DNA of 64,000 bases, from contig NZ_JAHLQG010000052.1 of assembly GCF_018919065.1 (NCBI RefSeq), positions 1 through 64,000 on the forward strand, given 5' to 3'. The translations under genes were made by a program, and so were the position numbers. The notes under the pieces are model-generated. The model saw nothing but the letters and a program-made list of their open reading frames with translations, was not told the DNA's origin and searched no databases. This DNA is from Blautia sp. MSJ-9 (GTDB lineage: Bacteria > Bacillota > Clostridia > Lachnospirales > Lachnospiraceae). Positions within the stretch are counted from its first letter, which is position 1. Every line of letters starts with the position of its first letter. Shown here in pieces: positions 7,153 to 18,236 of this stretch.

Positions 7153-9750
7153 ATGAACTACGGTAAAAAGTCGACTGCAAAGAAGCGGACTGCGCTGATT
7201 TCCCGTTCTTCCATGATGGGAAAACGAGCAAGAGTTTCTTTCATCAGAGTCCTGTTCGTATCACTGATCGCACTCTGCATCGCAGTAACCTGCCTGGGTG
7301 TGGGGTCATTCAGAGGCGTGATCGATAATGCTCCTGATGTGAATGATATTGATATTATGCCTTTGGGCTATGCAACATTTCTTTACGACGACGCCGGAAA
7401 TCAGATCCGTAAGCTGGCCGCACCGGATTCTAACCGACTGCCAGTTACTCTGGATCAAATTCCTGTAGATCTGCAGCATGCAGTAGTCGCCATTGAGGAT
7501 GAACGATTTTATGAACATAATGGTATTGATGTGAAAGGTATTCTCCGTGCAGGAGTAAAAGCTATCACCACCGGAGATTTTTCCGAGGGTGCCAGTACAA
7601 TTACTCAGCAGCTTCTGAAGAATAACGTATTCACAAACTGGACCAGCGAGTCTACTCAGCTTGAGCGATTCACACGTAAGTTCCAGGAACAGTACCTTGC
7701 CATTCAAGTTGAAAAGAAAACCAGCAAAGATACTATCCTTGAGAACTATCTGAACACAATTAACCTTGGTGCTGGATCCTACGGTGTACAGGCAGCTGCT
7801 CGACAATATTTCGACAAAGATGTATGGGATCTGAATCTGTCCGAATGTGCAACTCTGGCAGGTATCACACAGAACCCTACCAAATTTAACCCGATCACCA
7901 ATCCTGACAGCAACCAGAAGAGACGTAAAGAAGTTCTCCAGCATATGCTGGATCAGAACTATATTACTCAGGAACAGTACGATGATGCTCTGGCGGATGA
8001 TGTTTACTCCCGTATTCAGGCAGCGCAGGAAAAGAATTCCAGCACTGAGAATACAGTTTACACCTACTTCGAAGATGAGCTGACAGACCAGATCATTAAT
8101 GACCTGATGAATATTAAGGGTTATACCAAGACTCAGGCAACCAACCTTCTGTACAGCGGTGGACTTAAAGTATATACAACACAGGATTCCACAATCCAGA
8201 ATATCCTGGATGAGGAATATTCTAATCCTTCTAATTTCCCGGACGAGGTTCAGTACGAACTTGACTACGCACTGACCGTTACAGACCCGGACGGAAATCA
8301 GGTAAACTACAGTAAAGAAATGCTACAGCTATATTTCCAGAATGAAGATCCAAGTTTCGATCTTCTCTTCGATTCTCCGGAAGAAGGACAGACTTATGTA
8401 GACAGATACAAAGCAAGCATTCTTGCAGACGGAAGCAAAGTTGTTGCAGAACGTGTGAATTTCGCTCCGCAGCCACAGTCTTCCATGAGTGTCATTGATC
8501 AGCATACCGGCTATGTCAAAGCTCTCATCGGCGGACGCGGTGAGAAAACCGCCAGCCTGACTTTGAACCGTGCAACAGATACTACCCGTCAGCCTGGTTC
8601 TACATTTAAAATTGTTTCCACTTACGCACCTGCTTTAAACGAAAAAGGCATGTCTCTGGCAACAACTTTTGAAGATGAACCTTATGAATATCCGGATGGT
8701 TCTCCTGTAAACAATGCGACCCGTTCTTACAACGGAACCACAACAATCCGTACAGCAATCCAGAATTCCATCAACGTTGTAGCAGTTAAATGTCTGGAAG
8801 AGGTAACTCCTGAACTTGGATTAAAATATCTCGATAATTTCGGATTTACAACTCTTGCTCACGGAACCGAGGCAGATACAGATGCCAACGGTAATGTATG
8901 GAGTGATGCAAACCTTGCAACTGCACTTGGCGGTATCACCAAGGGCGTCACAAACGTAGAACTGTGCGCATCCTATGCAGCAATCGCAAATGGTGGAAAT
9001 TATATCAAACCGATTTATTACACCAAAATCCTTGACCATAACGGAAATGTCCTGATTGAGAATACTTCCGCAGAACGATCCGTAATCAAGGAAAGCACTG
9101 CTTATCTTCTTACCAGCGCAATGGAAGATGTTGTTAAGAAAGGTACCGGTACTGCCTGCCAGCTTGATAATATGGCAGTTGCAGGTAAAACAGGTACAAC
9201 CGAAGCATATAACGACTTATGGTTTGTAGGTTATACTCCATATTACACATGTGCTGTATGGTCTGGTTACGACAACAATGAGAAATTACCGGATTACGCA
9301 CGTAACTTCCACAAAGCTTTATGGAAAAAGGTTATGACACGAATTCACGAGGGACTTCCTTCAAAAGAATTCGAGAAACCTGCAAGTGTAGAAAAATTAA
9401 GTGTATGCTCCGAAACCGGACTTCTTCCAAGAGCCGGTTGTCCTGTGATCACAGAGTACTTTGATGTAGGTACTATGCCAACTGAATATTGCGATCAGCA
9501 TTTCTATGACAGTGATTATGATGAGTACGATAATAGCTATGATAATACCGCTGATTCTTCAGATCAGCAGGACGGAAATACTGATACTGACACTGATAAC
9601 AATGGAACCGACAATAATGGTGATAACACTGATAACACCGATAATGGTGATAATGGTGATAACGGTGATTATGATAATAATGGCGGCGACAATGGTGATG
9701 GCGATAATGGTGGTGGCGATACTGACGATGCCTACCAAATCGATTATTAA
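7153..9750 (+). CDS. Class A penicillin-binding protein (transglycosylase-transpeptidase)
   Basis: A bifunctional PBP1A-type enzyme that polymerises and cross-links peptidoglycan on the outer face of the membrane. A basic N-terminus and one membrane anchor (about 30-52) are followed by the GT51 glycosyltransferase, with catalytic Glu in EDERFYEHNG (114-123) and later QQLLKN, then the transpeptidase with STFK (483-486), SIN (539-541) and KTGTT (679-683). All catalytic motifs are present. From about residue 785 the protein ends in a roughly 80-residue low-complexity tail of Asp, Asn and Gly with Thr. That tail adds many negative charges and perhaps binds cations or the wall; this is inference. 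The gene is monocistronic with its own promoter and terminator. Confidence 0.95.
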   Translation: MNYGKKSTAKKRTALISRSSMMGKRARVSFIRVLFVSLIALCIAVTCLGVGSFRGVIDNAPDVNDIDIMPLGYATFLYDDAGNQIRKLAAPDSNRLPVTLDQIPVDLQHAVVAIEDERFYEHNGIDVKGILRAGVKAITTGDFSEGASTITQQLLKNNVFTNWTSESTQLERFTRKFQEQYLAIQVEKKTSKDTILENYLNTINLGAGSYGVQAAARQYFDKDVWDLNLSECATLAGITQNPTKFNPITNPDSNQKRRKEVLQHMLDQNYITQEQYDDALADDVYSRIQAAQEKNSSTENTVYTYFEDELTDQIINDLMNIKGYTKTQATNLLYSGGLKVYTTQDSTIQNILDEEYSNPSNFPDEVQYELDYALTVTDPDGNQVNYSKEMLQLYFQNEDPSFDLLFDSPEEGQTYVDRYKASILADGSKVVAERVNFAPQPQSSMSVIDQHTGYVKALIGGRGEKTASLTLNRATDTTRQPGSTFKIVSTYAPALNEKGMSLATTFEDEPYEYPDGSPVNNATRSYNGTTTIRTAIQNSINVVAVKCLEEVTPELGLKYLDNFGFTTLAHGTEADTDANGNVWSDANLATALGGITKGVTNVELCASYAAIANGGNYIKPIYYTKILDHNGNVLIENTSAERSVIKESTAYLLTSAMEDVVKKGTGTACQLDNMAVAGKTGTTEAYNDLWFVGYTPYYTCAVWSGYDNNEKLPDYARNFHKALWKKVMTRIHEGLPSKEFEKPASVEKLSVCSETGLLPRAGCPVITEYFDVGTMPTEYCDQHFYDSDYDEYDNSYDNTADSSDQQDGNTDTDTDNNGTDNNGDNTDNTDNGDNGDNGDYDNNGGDNGDGDNGGGDTDDAYQIDY

Positions 9751-9754
9751 TTTT

Positions 9755-9793
9755 ATATCCTGCAGCAGTTCACTCCTGCTGCAGGATATTTTT
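9755..9793 (+). terminator. Terminator of the PBP gene
   Basis: A perfect 14-bp stem, ATATCCTGCAGCAG (9755-9768) with CTGCTGCAGGATAT (9776-9789), then TTTTT. Confidence 0.92.
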
Positions 9794-9934
9794 ATGTCGT
9801 AGAAGATTGTTGCTCCGCAATGTTTCAATAATAAAAAGATTGCGCAAAATTGCATTCCAATGGCGGGGAATTATATCGTTGAATCATCCGTTGCAGACAA
9901 AAAATCCTGTTAGCAGAATTCTTTCTTGTAATAT

Positions 9935-9978
9935 AAAAAATCCACAATCTCTGCATCTGCTGAGACTGTGGATTTTTT
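9935..9978. terminator. Bidirectional terminator after the glucokinase gene
   Basis: AAAAAATCCACA (9935-9946) pairs with TGTGGATTTTTT (9967-9978). The A and T runs at the two ends let it work on both strands. It lies between the convergent PBP and glucokinase genes, 30 bases past the glucokinase stop. Confidence 0.85.
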
Positions 9979-10007
9979 ATTATATCATTTCTGAATCTAT
10001 ATACTTT

Positions 10008-10952
10008 TTATGCTTCTTTAATAACCATACGTGCGGATCCATAGATACCTGCATCATTTCCAAGGTTTGCAAGAATGATCGGTGTTTCCTTGCATGCTGA
10101 GAATGCATATTTCTTATAATATTTCTGGATACAGTCGATCAATGGCTGTCCTGCTTTGGAAACGCCGCCGCCGATAACGATTGCTTCAGGGTCTGTAACG
10201 CATGCAAACATAGCAAGTGTTCCGCCAAGCATTTCGCCAACCTGAGCCATAACATCGCATGCGACTTTATCACCATCCTTAAATGCGTCCAAAACATTCT
10301 TTGCTGAAAGTTTTGCACATTTGCGAAGTACAGAATCTTCTTCTGTAGCTGTCAGAGTTCTCTGAGCTACACGTACGATACCAGTTGCAGATGCATACTG
10401 CTCCAGGCATCCGCAGTTTCCGCAGTTGCATGCTTCTTTTTCTTCATGATTTACTGCTGCATGACCGATTTCTCCGCCTGCACCATGAGCGCCGCCTACG
10501 ATCTTTCCATCAACGATAATTCCGCCGCCTACGCCTGTTCCAAGAGTTACAAGGATTACATTCTTAGAACCCGCTGCTGCACCTTTCCAAGCTTCTCCAA
10601 GCGCTGCTACATTGGCATCGTTTCCTGCTTTGGATTCAAGGCCTGTCAGTTCTGTCAGTTCTTTTGTAACTGCTTTAAATCCCCAGTAAAGGTTTACTGC
10701 GCATGGCACTTCACCTCTTTCATTAACCGGTCCAGGAACACCGATTCCTACACCGTCAATGTCTTCTTTATCCAGTTTACGCTCTGCAATCTTGTCCAGA
10801 ATTGTTTTCGCAATATCCGGAATAATTGCCTCACCTTTATTCTCTTTGCGGGTTGGAATCTCCCATTTCTCAACTAAAACTCCATCTGTCTGAAAGAGTC
10901 CACATTTTACAGATGTACCGCCAACATCAATTCCAAAACAATACTTTCCCAT
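10008..10952 (-). CDS. ROK family glucokinase
   Basis: A sugar kinase of the ROK family, most likely glucokinase (glucose to glucose-6-phosphate with ATP). The N-terminal phosphate loop GIDVGGTSVKCG is present, then LGTGVGGGIIVDGK and GHAAVNH, and the ROK zinc signature CNCGNCGCLEQYAS. The 314 residues match the family. The start at 10952 has GGAGG at close spacing; an alternative TTG four codons upstream overlaps that site. It follows hprK on the same strand, which would place a glucose entry enzyme beside the sensor kinase of carbon catabolite control. Confidence 0.93.
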   Translation of the reverse strand: MGKYCFGIDVGGTSVKCGLFQTDGVLVEKWEIPTRKENKGEAIIPDIAKTILDKIAERKLDKEDIDGVGIGVPGPVNERGEVPCAVNLYWGFKAVTKELTELTGLESKAGNDANVAALGEAWKGAAAGSKNVILVTLGTGVGGGIIVDGKIVGGAHGAGGEIGHAAVNHEEKEACNCGNCGCLEQYASATGIVRVAQRTLTATEEDSVLRKCAKLSAKNVLDAFKDGDKVACDVMAQVGEMLGGTLAMFACVTDPEAIVIGGGVSKAGQPLIDCIQKYYKKYAFSACKETPIILANLGNDAGIYGSARMVIKEA

Positions 10953-10982
10953 GATAACCTCCAAATTACTATACTATATTAC

Positions 10983-11011
10983 AGCTGCCGTCTTCGCTGT
11001 ATACGGCAGCT
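10983..11011. repeat. Intergenic hairpin between hprK and the glucokinase gene
   Basis: AGCTGCCGT (10983-10991) pairs with ACGGCAGCT (11003-11011). The bases after it on the minus strand are AT-rich but not a T-run, so it may be a weak terminator or a processing or stability element. Confidence 0.4.
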
Positions 11012-11088
11012 ACTTATCTACTGTTAAGATCAGTTACCGTTTCATCTGTGAAAAGTAACTATTTTTACTCCTTACAGTAAATTTCATT

Positions 11089-12024
11089 TTATCTCTCCTC
11101 ACGTTTCTTAGCAAGGTTTGCCTGAACACGCTTGTACAGTTCTTCTGCCGCATTGTAGCCCATCTTCTTCTGTCTGTGGTTGACTGCCGCAGATTCAACG
11201 ATGATGGCAAGGTTACGACCAGGACGGATTGGCAGAGAATGGCATACAATCTTGTTTCCAAGATATTCTGTGTACTCCTCATGCAGTCCCAGACGGTCGT
11301 ATTCTTTTTCTTTGTCCCACTCTTCCAGTTTGATAACAAGGTCTACAGACTGGGTATCCTTAACACTCTCAACACCGAACAGAGTCTTGACATCGATGAT
11401 GCCGATGCCACGAAGTTCAATGAAGTGACGTGTGATATCAGGAGCAGAACCTACCAGTGTTACATCACTGACTTTACGAAGTTCTACAACATCATCACTG
11501 ACAAGACGGTGTCCACGTTTGATCAGTTCCAGAGCAGCCTCACTCTTACCGATCCCGCTCTCACCTGTGATCAGGACACCTTCACCATATACATCCACAA
11601 GTACGCCATGGATGGAAATACACGGTGCAAGCTGTACACCAAGCCAGCGGATGATCTCTGCCATGAAGCTGGATGTGGTACGCTCTGTCACAAATGTCGG
11701 AACATTATATTTAACAGCAAGATCGATCATATCCTGTGACGGTCTTGTCATTGTACTGAAGATTACGCAAGGGATCTTGCTGGAAATAAATCTCTCATAT
11801 TTGAATTTCCGTTCTTCATCGCTGAGCTGCATCAGATACGTATATTCTACATATCCGATGATCTGTACACGTTCATTTGCAAAATGCTCCAGATATCCGG
11901 TCAGCTGCAGCGCCGGTCTGTTGATCTCGGCTGTCTTGATCACAATCTCAGACAGGTCAATTTCAGGAGTCAGATTGTGAAGTCCCAATTCCTGAACTAA
12001 TTTTGTCAACTGTACACCCTTCAT
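11089..12024 (-). CDS. hprK: HPr kinase/phosphorylase
   Basis: HprK phosphorylates HPr on Ser46 and also removes that phosphate, setting carbon catabolite repression through CcpA in Firmicutes. The 311 residues match the family. The Walker A motif GESGIGKS is at 154-161, followed by the HRLVSDD and ELRGIGIIDV blocks and a C-terminal LPIRPGRNLA. AAGGAG precedes the ATG. It lies between uvrC and the glucokinase gene, all on the same strand, with about 200 bases to uvrC. Confidence 0.96.
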   Translation of the reverse strand: MKGVQLTKLVQELGLHNLTPEIDLSEIVIKTAEINRPALQLTGYLEHFANERVQIIGYVEYTYLMQLSDEERKFKYERFISSKIPCVIFSTMTRPSQDMIDLAVKYNVPTFVTERTTSSFMAEIIRWLGVQLAPCISIHGVLVDVYGEGVLITGESGIGKSEAALELIKRGHRLVSDDVVELRKVSDVTLVGSAPDITRHFIELRGIGIIDVKTLFGVESVKDTQSVDLVIKLEEWDKEKEYDRLGLHEEYTEYLGNKIVCHSLPIRPGRNLAIIVESAAVNHRQKKMGYNAAEELYKRVQANLAKKREER

Positions 12025-12222
12025 TTGTTTCTCCTTTTCAGTTCAAAATTTTACGTTATTTTTATTATATCACATCATTGTGCGCAACTTCAATTGCAAA
12101 TAGCAGATAGTAGTTGGGTAACATGTAGAAGATTAGGAGAATGTTTCTACATATTTTATAAATTACTGATTGTTTTTCCACATCAGATAAAAAATCTCCA
12201 CCAAAACCAGACTAATCTTTCG

Positions 12223-14082
12223 TTATTTATTTTCTGCAGGTACATGGAAAAACTCATAAACTTTTTGCGCACTTCCTGCATTCATGCTTTCTGTCTGCGC
12301 CAGTTCTTCCAGGGACGCATCTCTGATATTCTCAATGGATTTAAACTTTCTCATCAGTGCTTTTCTTCTCGTATCTCCGATTCCCGGGATGTCGTCCAGC
12401 AGAGAATGTACCTGATCTTTGCTTCGCAGAGAACGGTGGAATTCAATTGCAAAGCGGTGTGCCTCATCCTGGATTCTGGTGATCAGCCGGAAGCCTTCGC
12501 TATTGGTATCAATAGGGATCTCCAGATTATTATAATACAGTCCGCGTGTTCTGTGGTGGTCATCTTTGACCATGCCGCAGACTGGAATATCAAGCCCCAG
12601 ATCTCCCAGTACTTTCAGAGCGATATTCACCTGACCCCGGCCACCATCCATCAGGATCAGGTCCGGCATGATGGAGAAGCTGTCGAACTCGTCTTTTCCC
12701 TCATGGGTGAAACGTCTGGTAAGTACCTCCTCCATACTTGCGTAATCATTTGGTCCCTGCACCCATTTAATTTTGAATTTACGGTAATCGCTGCGTTTTG
12801 GCTTACCTTTTTCATAGACAATCATAGAACCGACAGATTCGAAACCGCTGATATTGGAAATATCGTAAGCCTCCATTCGTCGGATGTCTGACAGACCAAG
12901 CCAGTCTTCCACTTCATGGACCGCACCGATAGTTCTGCCCTCTTCACGTTTAATCCGCTCTCTGTCCTTATCCAGAACCATCTTTGCGTTCTCTTCTGCC
13001 AGTTCTACCAGTTTCTCTTTCGTACCTTTCTTCGGTACGCGAATATAAACACGCTGTTTTCTTCTTGCAGTAAGCCATTCCTCGATGATCTGTGCATCCT
13101 CAATTTCTTTCTGCAGCATAATTTCGCGCGGAATAAACGGCGTCCCCGCATAGAACTGTTTCATAAAGCTGGACAGCACCTGTGCTTTCGTATCACCACG
13201 TGCCACACGCAGATAGAAATGCTCTCGTCCGATCAGCTTGCCATCACGGACAAAGAATACCTGAACAACTGCATCCTGTTCCCTCAGATCAAGACTCTCA
13301 TCCATTGCCACTGCAATGATATCCTTATCCTCTTCGCCATAGCTTGTAATCTTCTGACGCTCTCCAATCTTCTGAATACTGCGTATCAGGTCTCGATATT
13401 CCATGGCATCCTCAAACCGCATTTCCTCTGATGCTGCCATCATTTTGTCTGTCAGCATATCTATTGTATCCTGAAAATCCCCATTGAGAAATTTCAGCAA
13501 CTCTGTGATATTTTTCTTATATTCTTCTGAGCTTACATATCCCTGACAGGGAGCCGTGCACTGCTTCATATGATAATACAGACACGGACGGTCTTTTCCA
13601 CAATCTCTCGGCAGCACACGATTGCAGGAACGAACTTTATAGATCTTGCGAACCAGCTCGATCACATCTTTTACTGCCCCTGCACTTGTATATGGTCCGA
13701 AATACTTTGCCTTATCCTTCTTCATTCTTCTGGCAAAAAGAACTCTGGGATATTCTTCATTGACTGTTACTTTAATAAACGGATAACTCTTGTCATCCTT
13801 GAGCATGGTATTATACTTTGGTCTATGCTCTTTGATCAGATTACACTCCAACACAAGAGCTTCCAGTTCCGAGTCCGTAATAATGTATTCAAATCTGGTG
13901 ATGTGAGTGACCATCTGCTCAATCTTTGCCCCTTTATTTCTGCTGCTCTGGAAGTACTGGCGAACTCTGTTTTTCAGGCTGATGGCCTTTCCCACATAAA
14001 TGATCTCATCTTTCTCCCCATGCATAATATAAACTCCCGGTTTCCCCGGAAGCTTCTTCAGTTCCTCTTCTATCTGAAACAT
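12223..14082 (-). CDS. uvrC: UvrABC system protein C
   Basis: UvrC makes both incisions in nucleotide excision repair. The 619-residue protein has the N-terminal GIY-YIG nuclease (GVYIMHG...IIYVGKA), a UVR helix pair around 205-245 that contacts UvrB, the RNase H-like C-terminal nuclease (YDISNISG and [11 protein letters not shown]) and a terminal helix-hairpin-helix ([14 protein letters not shown]). It lies between ftsH, which has a terminator hairpin, and hprK. Confidence 0.96.
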   Translation of the reverse strand: MFQIEEELKKLPGKPGVYIMHGEKDEIIYVGKAISLKNRVRQYFQSSRNKGAKIEQMVTHITRFEYIITDSELEALVLECNLIKEHRPKYNTMLKDDKSYPFIKVTVNEEYPRVLFARRMKKDKAKYFGPYTSAGAVKDVIELVRKIYKVRSCNRVLPRDCGKDRPCLYYHMKQCTAPCQGYVSSEEYKKNITELLKFLNGDFQDTIDMLTDKMMAASEEMRFEDAMEYRDLIRSIQKIGERQKITSYGEEDKDIIAVAMDESLDLREQDAVVQVFFVRDGKLIGREHFYLRVARGDTKAQVLSSFMKQFYAGTPFIPREIMLQKEIEDAQIIEEWLTARRKQRVYIRVPKKGTKEKLVELAEENAKMVLDKDRERIKREEGRTIGAVHEVEDWLGLSDIRRMEAYDISNISGFESVGSMIVYEKGKPKRSDYRKFKIKWVQGPNDYASMEEVLTRRFTHEGKDEFDSFSIMPDLILMDGGRGQVNIALKVLGDLGLDIPVCGMVKDDHHRTRGLYYNNLEIPIDTNSEGFRLITRIQDEAHRFAIEFHRSLRSKDQVHSLLDDIPGIGDTRRKALMRKFKSIENIRDASLEELAQTESMNAGSAQKVYEFFHVPAENK

Positions 14083-14119
14083 AAAATTTCCTCCATTTTA
14101 TGATCCTAATATACTAACA

Positions 14120-14143
14120 AGAGCCGGGATATTTCCCGGCTCT
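14120..14143 (-). terminator. Terminator of ftsH
   Basis: A 10-bp stem, AGAGCCGGGA (14120-14129) with TCCCGGCTCT (14134-14143), and a 4-base loop, ten bases past the ftsH stop. The minus-strand tail TGTTAGTATATT is T-rich but not a pure run. Confidence 0.65.
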
Positions 14144-14152
14144 GTTATTGTA

Positions 14153-16195
14153 TCACTGAATCTCTGTCTTATCCAGCGTTACTGTATTCTCTTTTGAATC
14201 TAAATCTGTTTCTTTGACCTGATCTACAGTTGGTTCCATTGTTGATTTCTCTGCAGATCCTTCCGGTTTGTCTTCTGTTTTCTCCGGGATCACCAGATCA
14301 TCCAGATTCTCAGGAATCTCGATCCCGCGTTCTACTGCGCGGAAGATCTTCATGAATTCCTTACCTGTGATGGTTTCTCTGCGGATCAGATAGTCAGCGA
14401 TCTTATCCAGTGCTTCTCTGTGGCCGCCGATGAGTCTCTTGGCTTCTTCATAGGAATTGTGGAGAAGTACCATAACTTCATGGTCAACCTCTGTAGCAGT
14501 ATCATCGCCGCAGTTTAATATTGTTCTGCCGCTGAGATACTGATTCTCCTGCGTTGCCAGTCCCATCAGACCGAACTTCTCGGACATGCCGTACTGTGTG
14601 ATCATTGCACGTGCCACCTTGGTAGCCTGTTCAATATCATTTGCAGCACCAGTAGTTACTGTGTCAAATACCAGCTCCTCTGCGGCACGTCCACCAAGAT
14701 ATCCCACAAGCATTGCTTCCAGTTCTTTCTTGGTATTGAGATATTTCTCCTCTTCCGGCACCTGCATTACATAGCCAAGTGCGCCCATTGTTCTCGGTAC
14801 AATGGTGATCTTCTGTACAGGCTCTGCATCTTTCTGCAGGGCGCTTACCAGTGCATGTCCAACCTCATGGTAAGATACGATCCTGCGCTCCTGCGCACTG
14901 AGGATCCTGTCTTTCTTTTCTTTACCTACCAGAACAACCTCTACTGCTTCCAGCAGGTCTTTCTGGGATACTGCACTGCGTCCACTCTTAACTGCGAGAA
15001 TTGCAGCTTCATTGATCATATTTGCCAGATCAGATCCCACTGCTCCGGAAGTTGCAAGTGCAATATTCTCAAAGTCAACCGTTTCATCCAGATGTACATT
15101 TCTGGCATGTACTTTCAGGATCTCGATCCTTCCTTTCAGGTCCGGACGGTCAACGATCACTCGTCTGTCAAAACGTCCCGGACGGAGAAGTGCTGGGTCA
15201 AGAACTTCCGGACGGTTGGTAGCTGCCAGGATCAGAAGCCCCTTGGAAGTATCAAAACCATCCATTTCGGCAAGCAGCTGGTTCAATGTCTGCTCACGCT
15301 CGTCATTGCCGCCGCCATAATGGGAATCACGGCTCTTACCAATCGCATCGATCTCATCGATAAAGATGATACACGGCGCATTCTTCTTCGCTTCCTCAAA
15401 CAGGTCGCGGACACGGGATGCACCCACACCGACAAACATCTCCACAAACTCAGAACCTGACAGGGAGAAGAACGGCACATGTGCCTCTCCTGCTACTGCT
15501 TTTGCCAAAAGTGTTTTACCGGTTCCCGGAGGGCCTACAAGCAGGGCACCTTTCGGGAGCTTGGCTCCGATCGTCGTGTATTTTCCCGGATTGTGCAGGA
15601 AATCAACAACTTCCTGAAGTGATTCTTTCGCTTCATCCTGTCCTGCCACATCCTTGAACGTAATTCCTGTGTCTTTCTGAATATAGGCTTTCGCACGGCT
15701 CTTGCCAACGCCCATCATTCCGCCGCCTTTATTCATGCGGCGCATAAATACCATCAGAAGTACAAAGAGCAGAATCGTTGGCAGAAGCACACTGACCAGC
15801 ATGGAAATAATTTCCCCTGCTGCATCCGGTTTCTTATACTCAAACTTGATTCCTGTTCCCTCAAGTCTCTCAGTCAGTTTATCCACTGACTCCATCTGAT
15901 TGGCATAATAAACATCTTCTGAAAATCCTGATGACTGATGTTTCGGCGTGATGGTCAGTGTCTCTGACTGAAGAGTTACCTCTTTCACATCTCCATCCTC
16001 TACCATCTCAATAAACTCATCGTAAGTAATCTCACTGGAATTGTCTTTAAGCATATTGGTGAACATGGCGAAACATACTAAAGTAATCAGGAGGCATACC
16101 AGAAAAGCCAGAATCGACTGATGATTTTTATTCGGATCCTGTTTGCCAGGACCTTTATTATTATCAGGACGATTGCCATTCGGATTATTGTCCAT
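14153..16195 (-). CDS. ftsH: ATP-dependent zinc metalloprotease FtsH
   Basis: A membrane-bound AAA+ protease that degrades misfolded membrane proteins and some regulators. From the start at 16195 it has 680 residues: a polar Asn-rich N-terminus, TM1 about 27-46, an extracytoplasmic domain, TM2 about 129-151, the AAA+ module with Walker A GPPGTGKT at 221-228, FIDEIDAIG and the SRH region, and the zinc site HEVGH at 443-447. The C-terminus is acidic and low-complexity. A strong AGGAGG sits nine bases before ATG 16195; an upstream in-frame extension has no site and is rejected. Confidence 0.95.
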   Translation of the reverse strand: MDNNPNGNRPDNNKGPGKQDPNKNHQSILAFLVCLLITLVCFAMFTNMLKDNSSEITYDEFIEMVEDGDVKEVTLQSETLTITPKHQSSGFSEDVYYANQMESVDKLTERLEGTGIKFEYKKPDAAGEIISMLVSVLLPTILLFVLLMVFMRRMNKGGGMMGVGKSRAKAYIQKDTGITFKDVAGQDEAKESLQEVVDFLHNPGKYTTIGAKLPKGALLVGPPGTGKTLLAKAVAGEAHVPFFSLSGSEFVEMFVGVGASRVRDLFEEAKKNAPCIIFIDEIDAIGKSRDSHYGGGNDEREQTLNQLLAEMDGFDTSKGLLILAATNRPEVLDPALLRPGRFDRRVIVDRPDLKGRIEILKVHARNVHLDETVDFENIALATSGAVGSDLANMINEAAILAVKSGRSAVSQKDLLEAVEVVLVGKEKKDRILSAQERRIVSYHEVGHALVSALQKDAEPVQKITIVPRTMGALGYVMQVPEEEKYLNTKKELEAMLVGYLGGRAAEELVFDTVTTGAANDIEQATKVARAMITQYGMSEKFGLMGLATQENQYLSGRTILNCGDDTATEVDHEVMVLLHNSYEEAKRLIGGHREALDKIADYLIRRETITGKEFMKIFRAVERGIEIPENLDDLVIPEKTEDKPEGSAEKSTMEPTVDQVKETDLDSKENTVTLDKTEIQ

Positions 16196-16451
16196 ATGAT
16201 TATTCCTCCTAAACGTTATCGTTCTTATTATAAAGAGAATTTGGGTATAAATCAACCGGGAGATTGTGAAAATTGCGTTACTACTTACATTTTCCGCTTC
16301 CTGAGCCACTGTTTTCTGTGTAAAAGTTTCTAAAATTTTTTGATAAGCAGACTCCCCGGACAAGTATCTCAATTTCGCAAAATGCATTCCGGTTGTGCAT
16401 ATCTTTCTATAAATCTGAGAAAATTCCTCTGAACTTTTACAAATTCACCTG

Positions 16452-16479
16452 TTACAAATGGCTTCATTTGTAGTATACT
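16452..16479 (+). promoter_or_regulatory. Candidate promoter of the DUF1846 gene
   Basis: TATACT at 16474-16479 with a weak GTTACA/TTACAA -35 about 16-17 bases upstream. If used, transcription starts near 16486, and the multi-hairpin repeat at 16491-16632 forms the leader of the mRNA. A hairpin, GTTACAAATG with CATTTGTAG (16451-16473), overlaps the spacer. Confidence 0.4.
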
Positions 16480-16490
16480 ATTGACAAAGT

Positions 16491-16632
16491 GATTACTGCT
16501 CACTTCGTTCCCAGTAATGCGCTCCGCGATGCACAGAATTTATGCTGACCGCATAAATTCGCGCTGTATGTCTCGGGATTTTGGCATATTCATGTCAAAA
16601 CGCCTCGCGGGATATTCCAAATGGGCAGTACT
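16491..16632. repeat. Multi-hairpin dispersed repeat, copy 1
   Basis: First of three related elements. The order is hairpin 1 (ATTACTG...CAGTAAT with a TTCG-containing loop), hairpin 2 (GAATTTATGC with GCATAAATTC), the conserved TGTATGTCTCGGGATTTTGG, hairpin 3 (TTTTGGCATATTCATGTCAAAA type), CCTCGCGGGATA and a terminal GCAGTACTC that mirrors the start. It occupies most of the 484-base gap between divergent ftsH and DUF1846. Confidence 0.7.
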
Positions 16633-16679
16633 CAAAATATGACTTATGTGATTAATGTGATGGGAAAGGAAATTAACAA

Positions 16680-18161
16680 ATGAAGATAGGATTTGACAAC
16701 GACAAGTATCTGAAAATGCAGTCCGAACATATTCGGGAACGTATCAGCAAGTTTGGAAACAAACTTTATCTGGAATTTGGCGGCAAGCTTTTTGATGACT
16801 ACCATGCTTCCAGAGTTCTTCCGGGATTTGAGCCGGACAGTAAACTGCGCATGCTGATGCAGCTTTCTGATCAGGCAGAGATCGTCATCGTAATCAGTGC
16901 TGCTGATATTGACAAGAACAAAGTCAGAGGTGACCTTGGTATTACTTATGATGAAGACGTACTCCGTCTTATGGAAGTGTTTACAGAGCGCGGTCTTTAT
17001 GTAGGAAGCGTCTGCATTACTCAGTATGCAGGCCAGGAAAGCGCAGATGCGTTCAAGAAACGTCTGGAGAAGCTTGGAATTAAGGTTTACGTGCTTTATC
17101 TAATCCCTGGTTATCCGAACAACACTTCTCTGATCGTAAGCGATGAGGGATACGGCAAGAATGATTATATCGAAACAACAAGACCGCTGGTTGTCATCAC
17201 TGCTCCCGGACCGGGAAGCGGAAAAATGGCTACCTGCCTTTCCCAGCTTTATCATGAATACAAACGTGGTGTCAAAGCCGGATATGCGAAATTTGAAACT
17301 TTCCCGATCTGGAATATCCCGCTGAAGCATCCGGTAAACCTGGCATATGAAGCAGCTACTGCTGACTTAAATGATGTCAATATGATCGACCCGTTCCATC
17401 TGGAAGCATACGGTGAGACTACTATTAACTACAACCGTGACGTTGAAGTTTTCCCTGTTCTTCAGGCTATGTTTGAGAAGATCATGGGCGAGTGCCCTTA
17501 CAAATCTCCGACAGATATGGGCGTAAATATGGCCGGTAACTGTATCGTTGATGATGAATCCTGCAAGGAAGCTGCACGCCAGGAAATCATCCGCAGATAT
17601 TATAAGAGCATGGAAGCTCTGGTTCGCGGAACCGGACGTGAAGAAGAAGTTTATAAGATCGAACTTCTGCTGAAACAGGCTCATGTTGCATTGGAAGACC
17701 GCAAGGTTGTCCCGGCTGCACTGCAGCGCGAGGAAGAAACCGGTGCACCTGCTGCTGCCATGGAGCTTGATGATGGACGTATCATTACAGGAAAGACTTC
17801 CGATCTGCTTGGTGCTTCCTCTGCTCTGATTCTGAATGCACTGAAAGAGCTGGCAGGAATTGACCATAGCAAACACGTAATCTCTCCGGAAGCTTTAAGA
17901 CCGATCCAGACTCTGAAGACAGAATATCTTGGAAGCAGGAACCCGAGACTGCATTCTGATGAGACTCTGATCGCGCTTTCTATCAGTGCTGCTGATAATG
18001 AAGATGCGAAGCTTGCACTGCAGCAGATCCCGAAATTAAAGGGCTGCCAGGTTCATACTTCTGTGCTGCTGTCTCAGGTGGATATTCTGGAGTTCCGTAA
18101 GCTGGGCGTAGAGCTTACTTGCGAGCCGAAATCTGAGCATGCTAAGAAGCTGCAGAAATAA
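16680..18161 (+). CDS. DUF1846 family protein
   Basis: A 493-residue protein recognised as the DUF1846 family of Firmicutes by its size, the N-terminus [19 protein letters not shown] and the internal [21 protein letters not shown], which resembles a nucleotide-binding loop. Family members are soluble and their reaction is, as far as I know, not established. No signal peptide or membrane segment is seen. GGAAA upstream gives a reasonable binding site. It is monocistronic, with a structured repeat in the likely leader and a terminator after it. Confidence 0.85.
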   Translation: MKIGFDNDKYLKMQSEHIRERISKFGNKLYLEFGGKLFDDYHASRVLPGFEPDSKLRMLMQLSDQAEIVIVISAADIDKNKVRGDLGITYDEDVLRLMEVFTERGLYVGSVCITQYAGQESADAFKKRLEKLGIKVYVLYLIPGYPNNTSLIVSDEGYGKNDYIETTRPLVVITAPGPGSGKMATCLSQLYHEYKRGVKAGYAKFETFPIWNIPLKHPVNLAYEAATADLNDVNMIDPFHLEAYGETTINYNRDVEVFPVLQAMFEKIMGECPYKSPTDMGVNMAGNCIVDDESCKEAARQEIIRRYYKSMEALVRGTGREEEVYKIELLLKQAHVALEDRKVVPAALQREEETGAPAAAMELDDGRIITGKTSDLLGASSALILNALKELAGIDHSKHVISPEALRPIQTLKTEYLGSRNPRLHSDETLIALSISAADNEDAKLALQQIPKLKGCQVHTSVLLSQVDILEFRKLGVELTCEPKSEHAKKLQK

Positions 18162-18176
18162 TTTCACAATAGCATA

Positions 18177-18230
18177 AAAAATCTCCTCTCTGAACATATG
18201 ATTATTTCATATGAACAGGAGGAGATTTTT
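18177..18230. terminator. Bidirectional terminator between convergent genes
   Basis: AAAAATCTCCTC (18177-18188) pairs with GAGGAGATTTTT (18219-18230), and an inner CATATG pair extends the stem. It serves the DUF1846 gene on the plus strand and the small membrane gene on the minus strand. Confidence 0.88.
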
Positions 18231-18236
18231 ATTATA

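Noticed and set aside
7306-7944. 212-residue frame on the minus strand
   Set aside because: Antisense to the well-supported PBP gene, no family recognised and no ribosome binding site.
9506-9855. Frames of about 98 residues on both strands over the PBP tail
   Set aside because: Artefacts of the GAT/AAT-rich low-complexity repeat encoding the Asp/Asn tail.
12025-12891. 288-residue frame on the plus strand
   Set aside because: Mostly antisense to uvrC; composition is that of a shadow frame and it starts at the hprK start region without a binding site.
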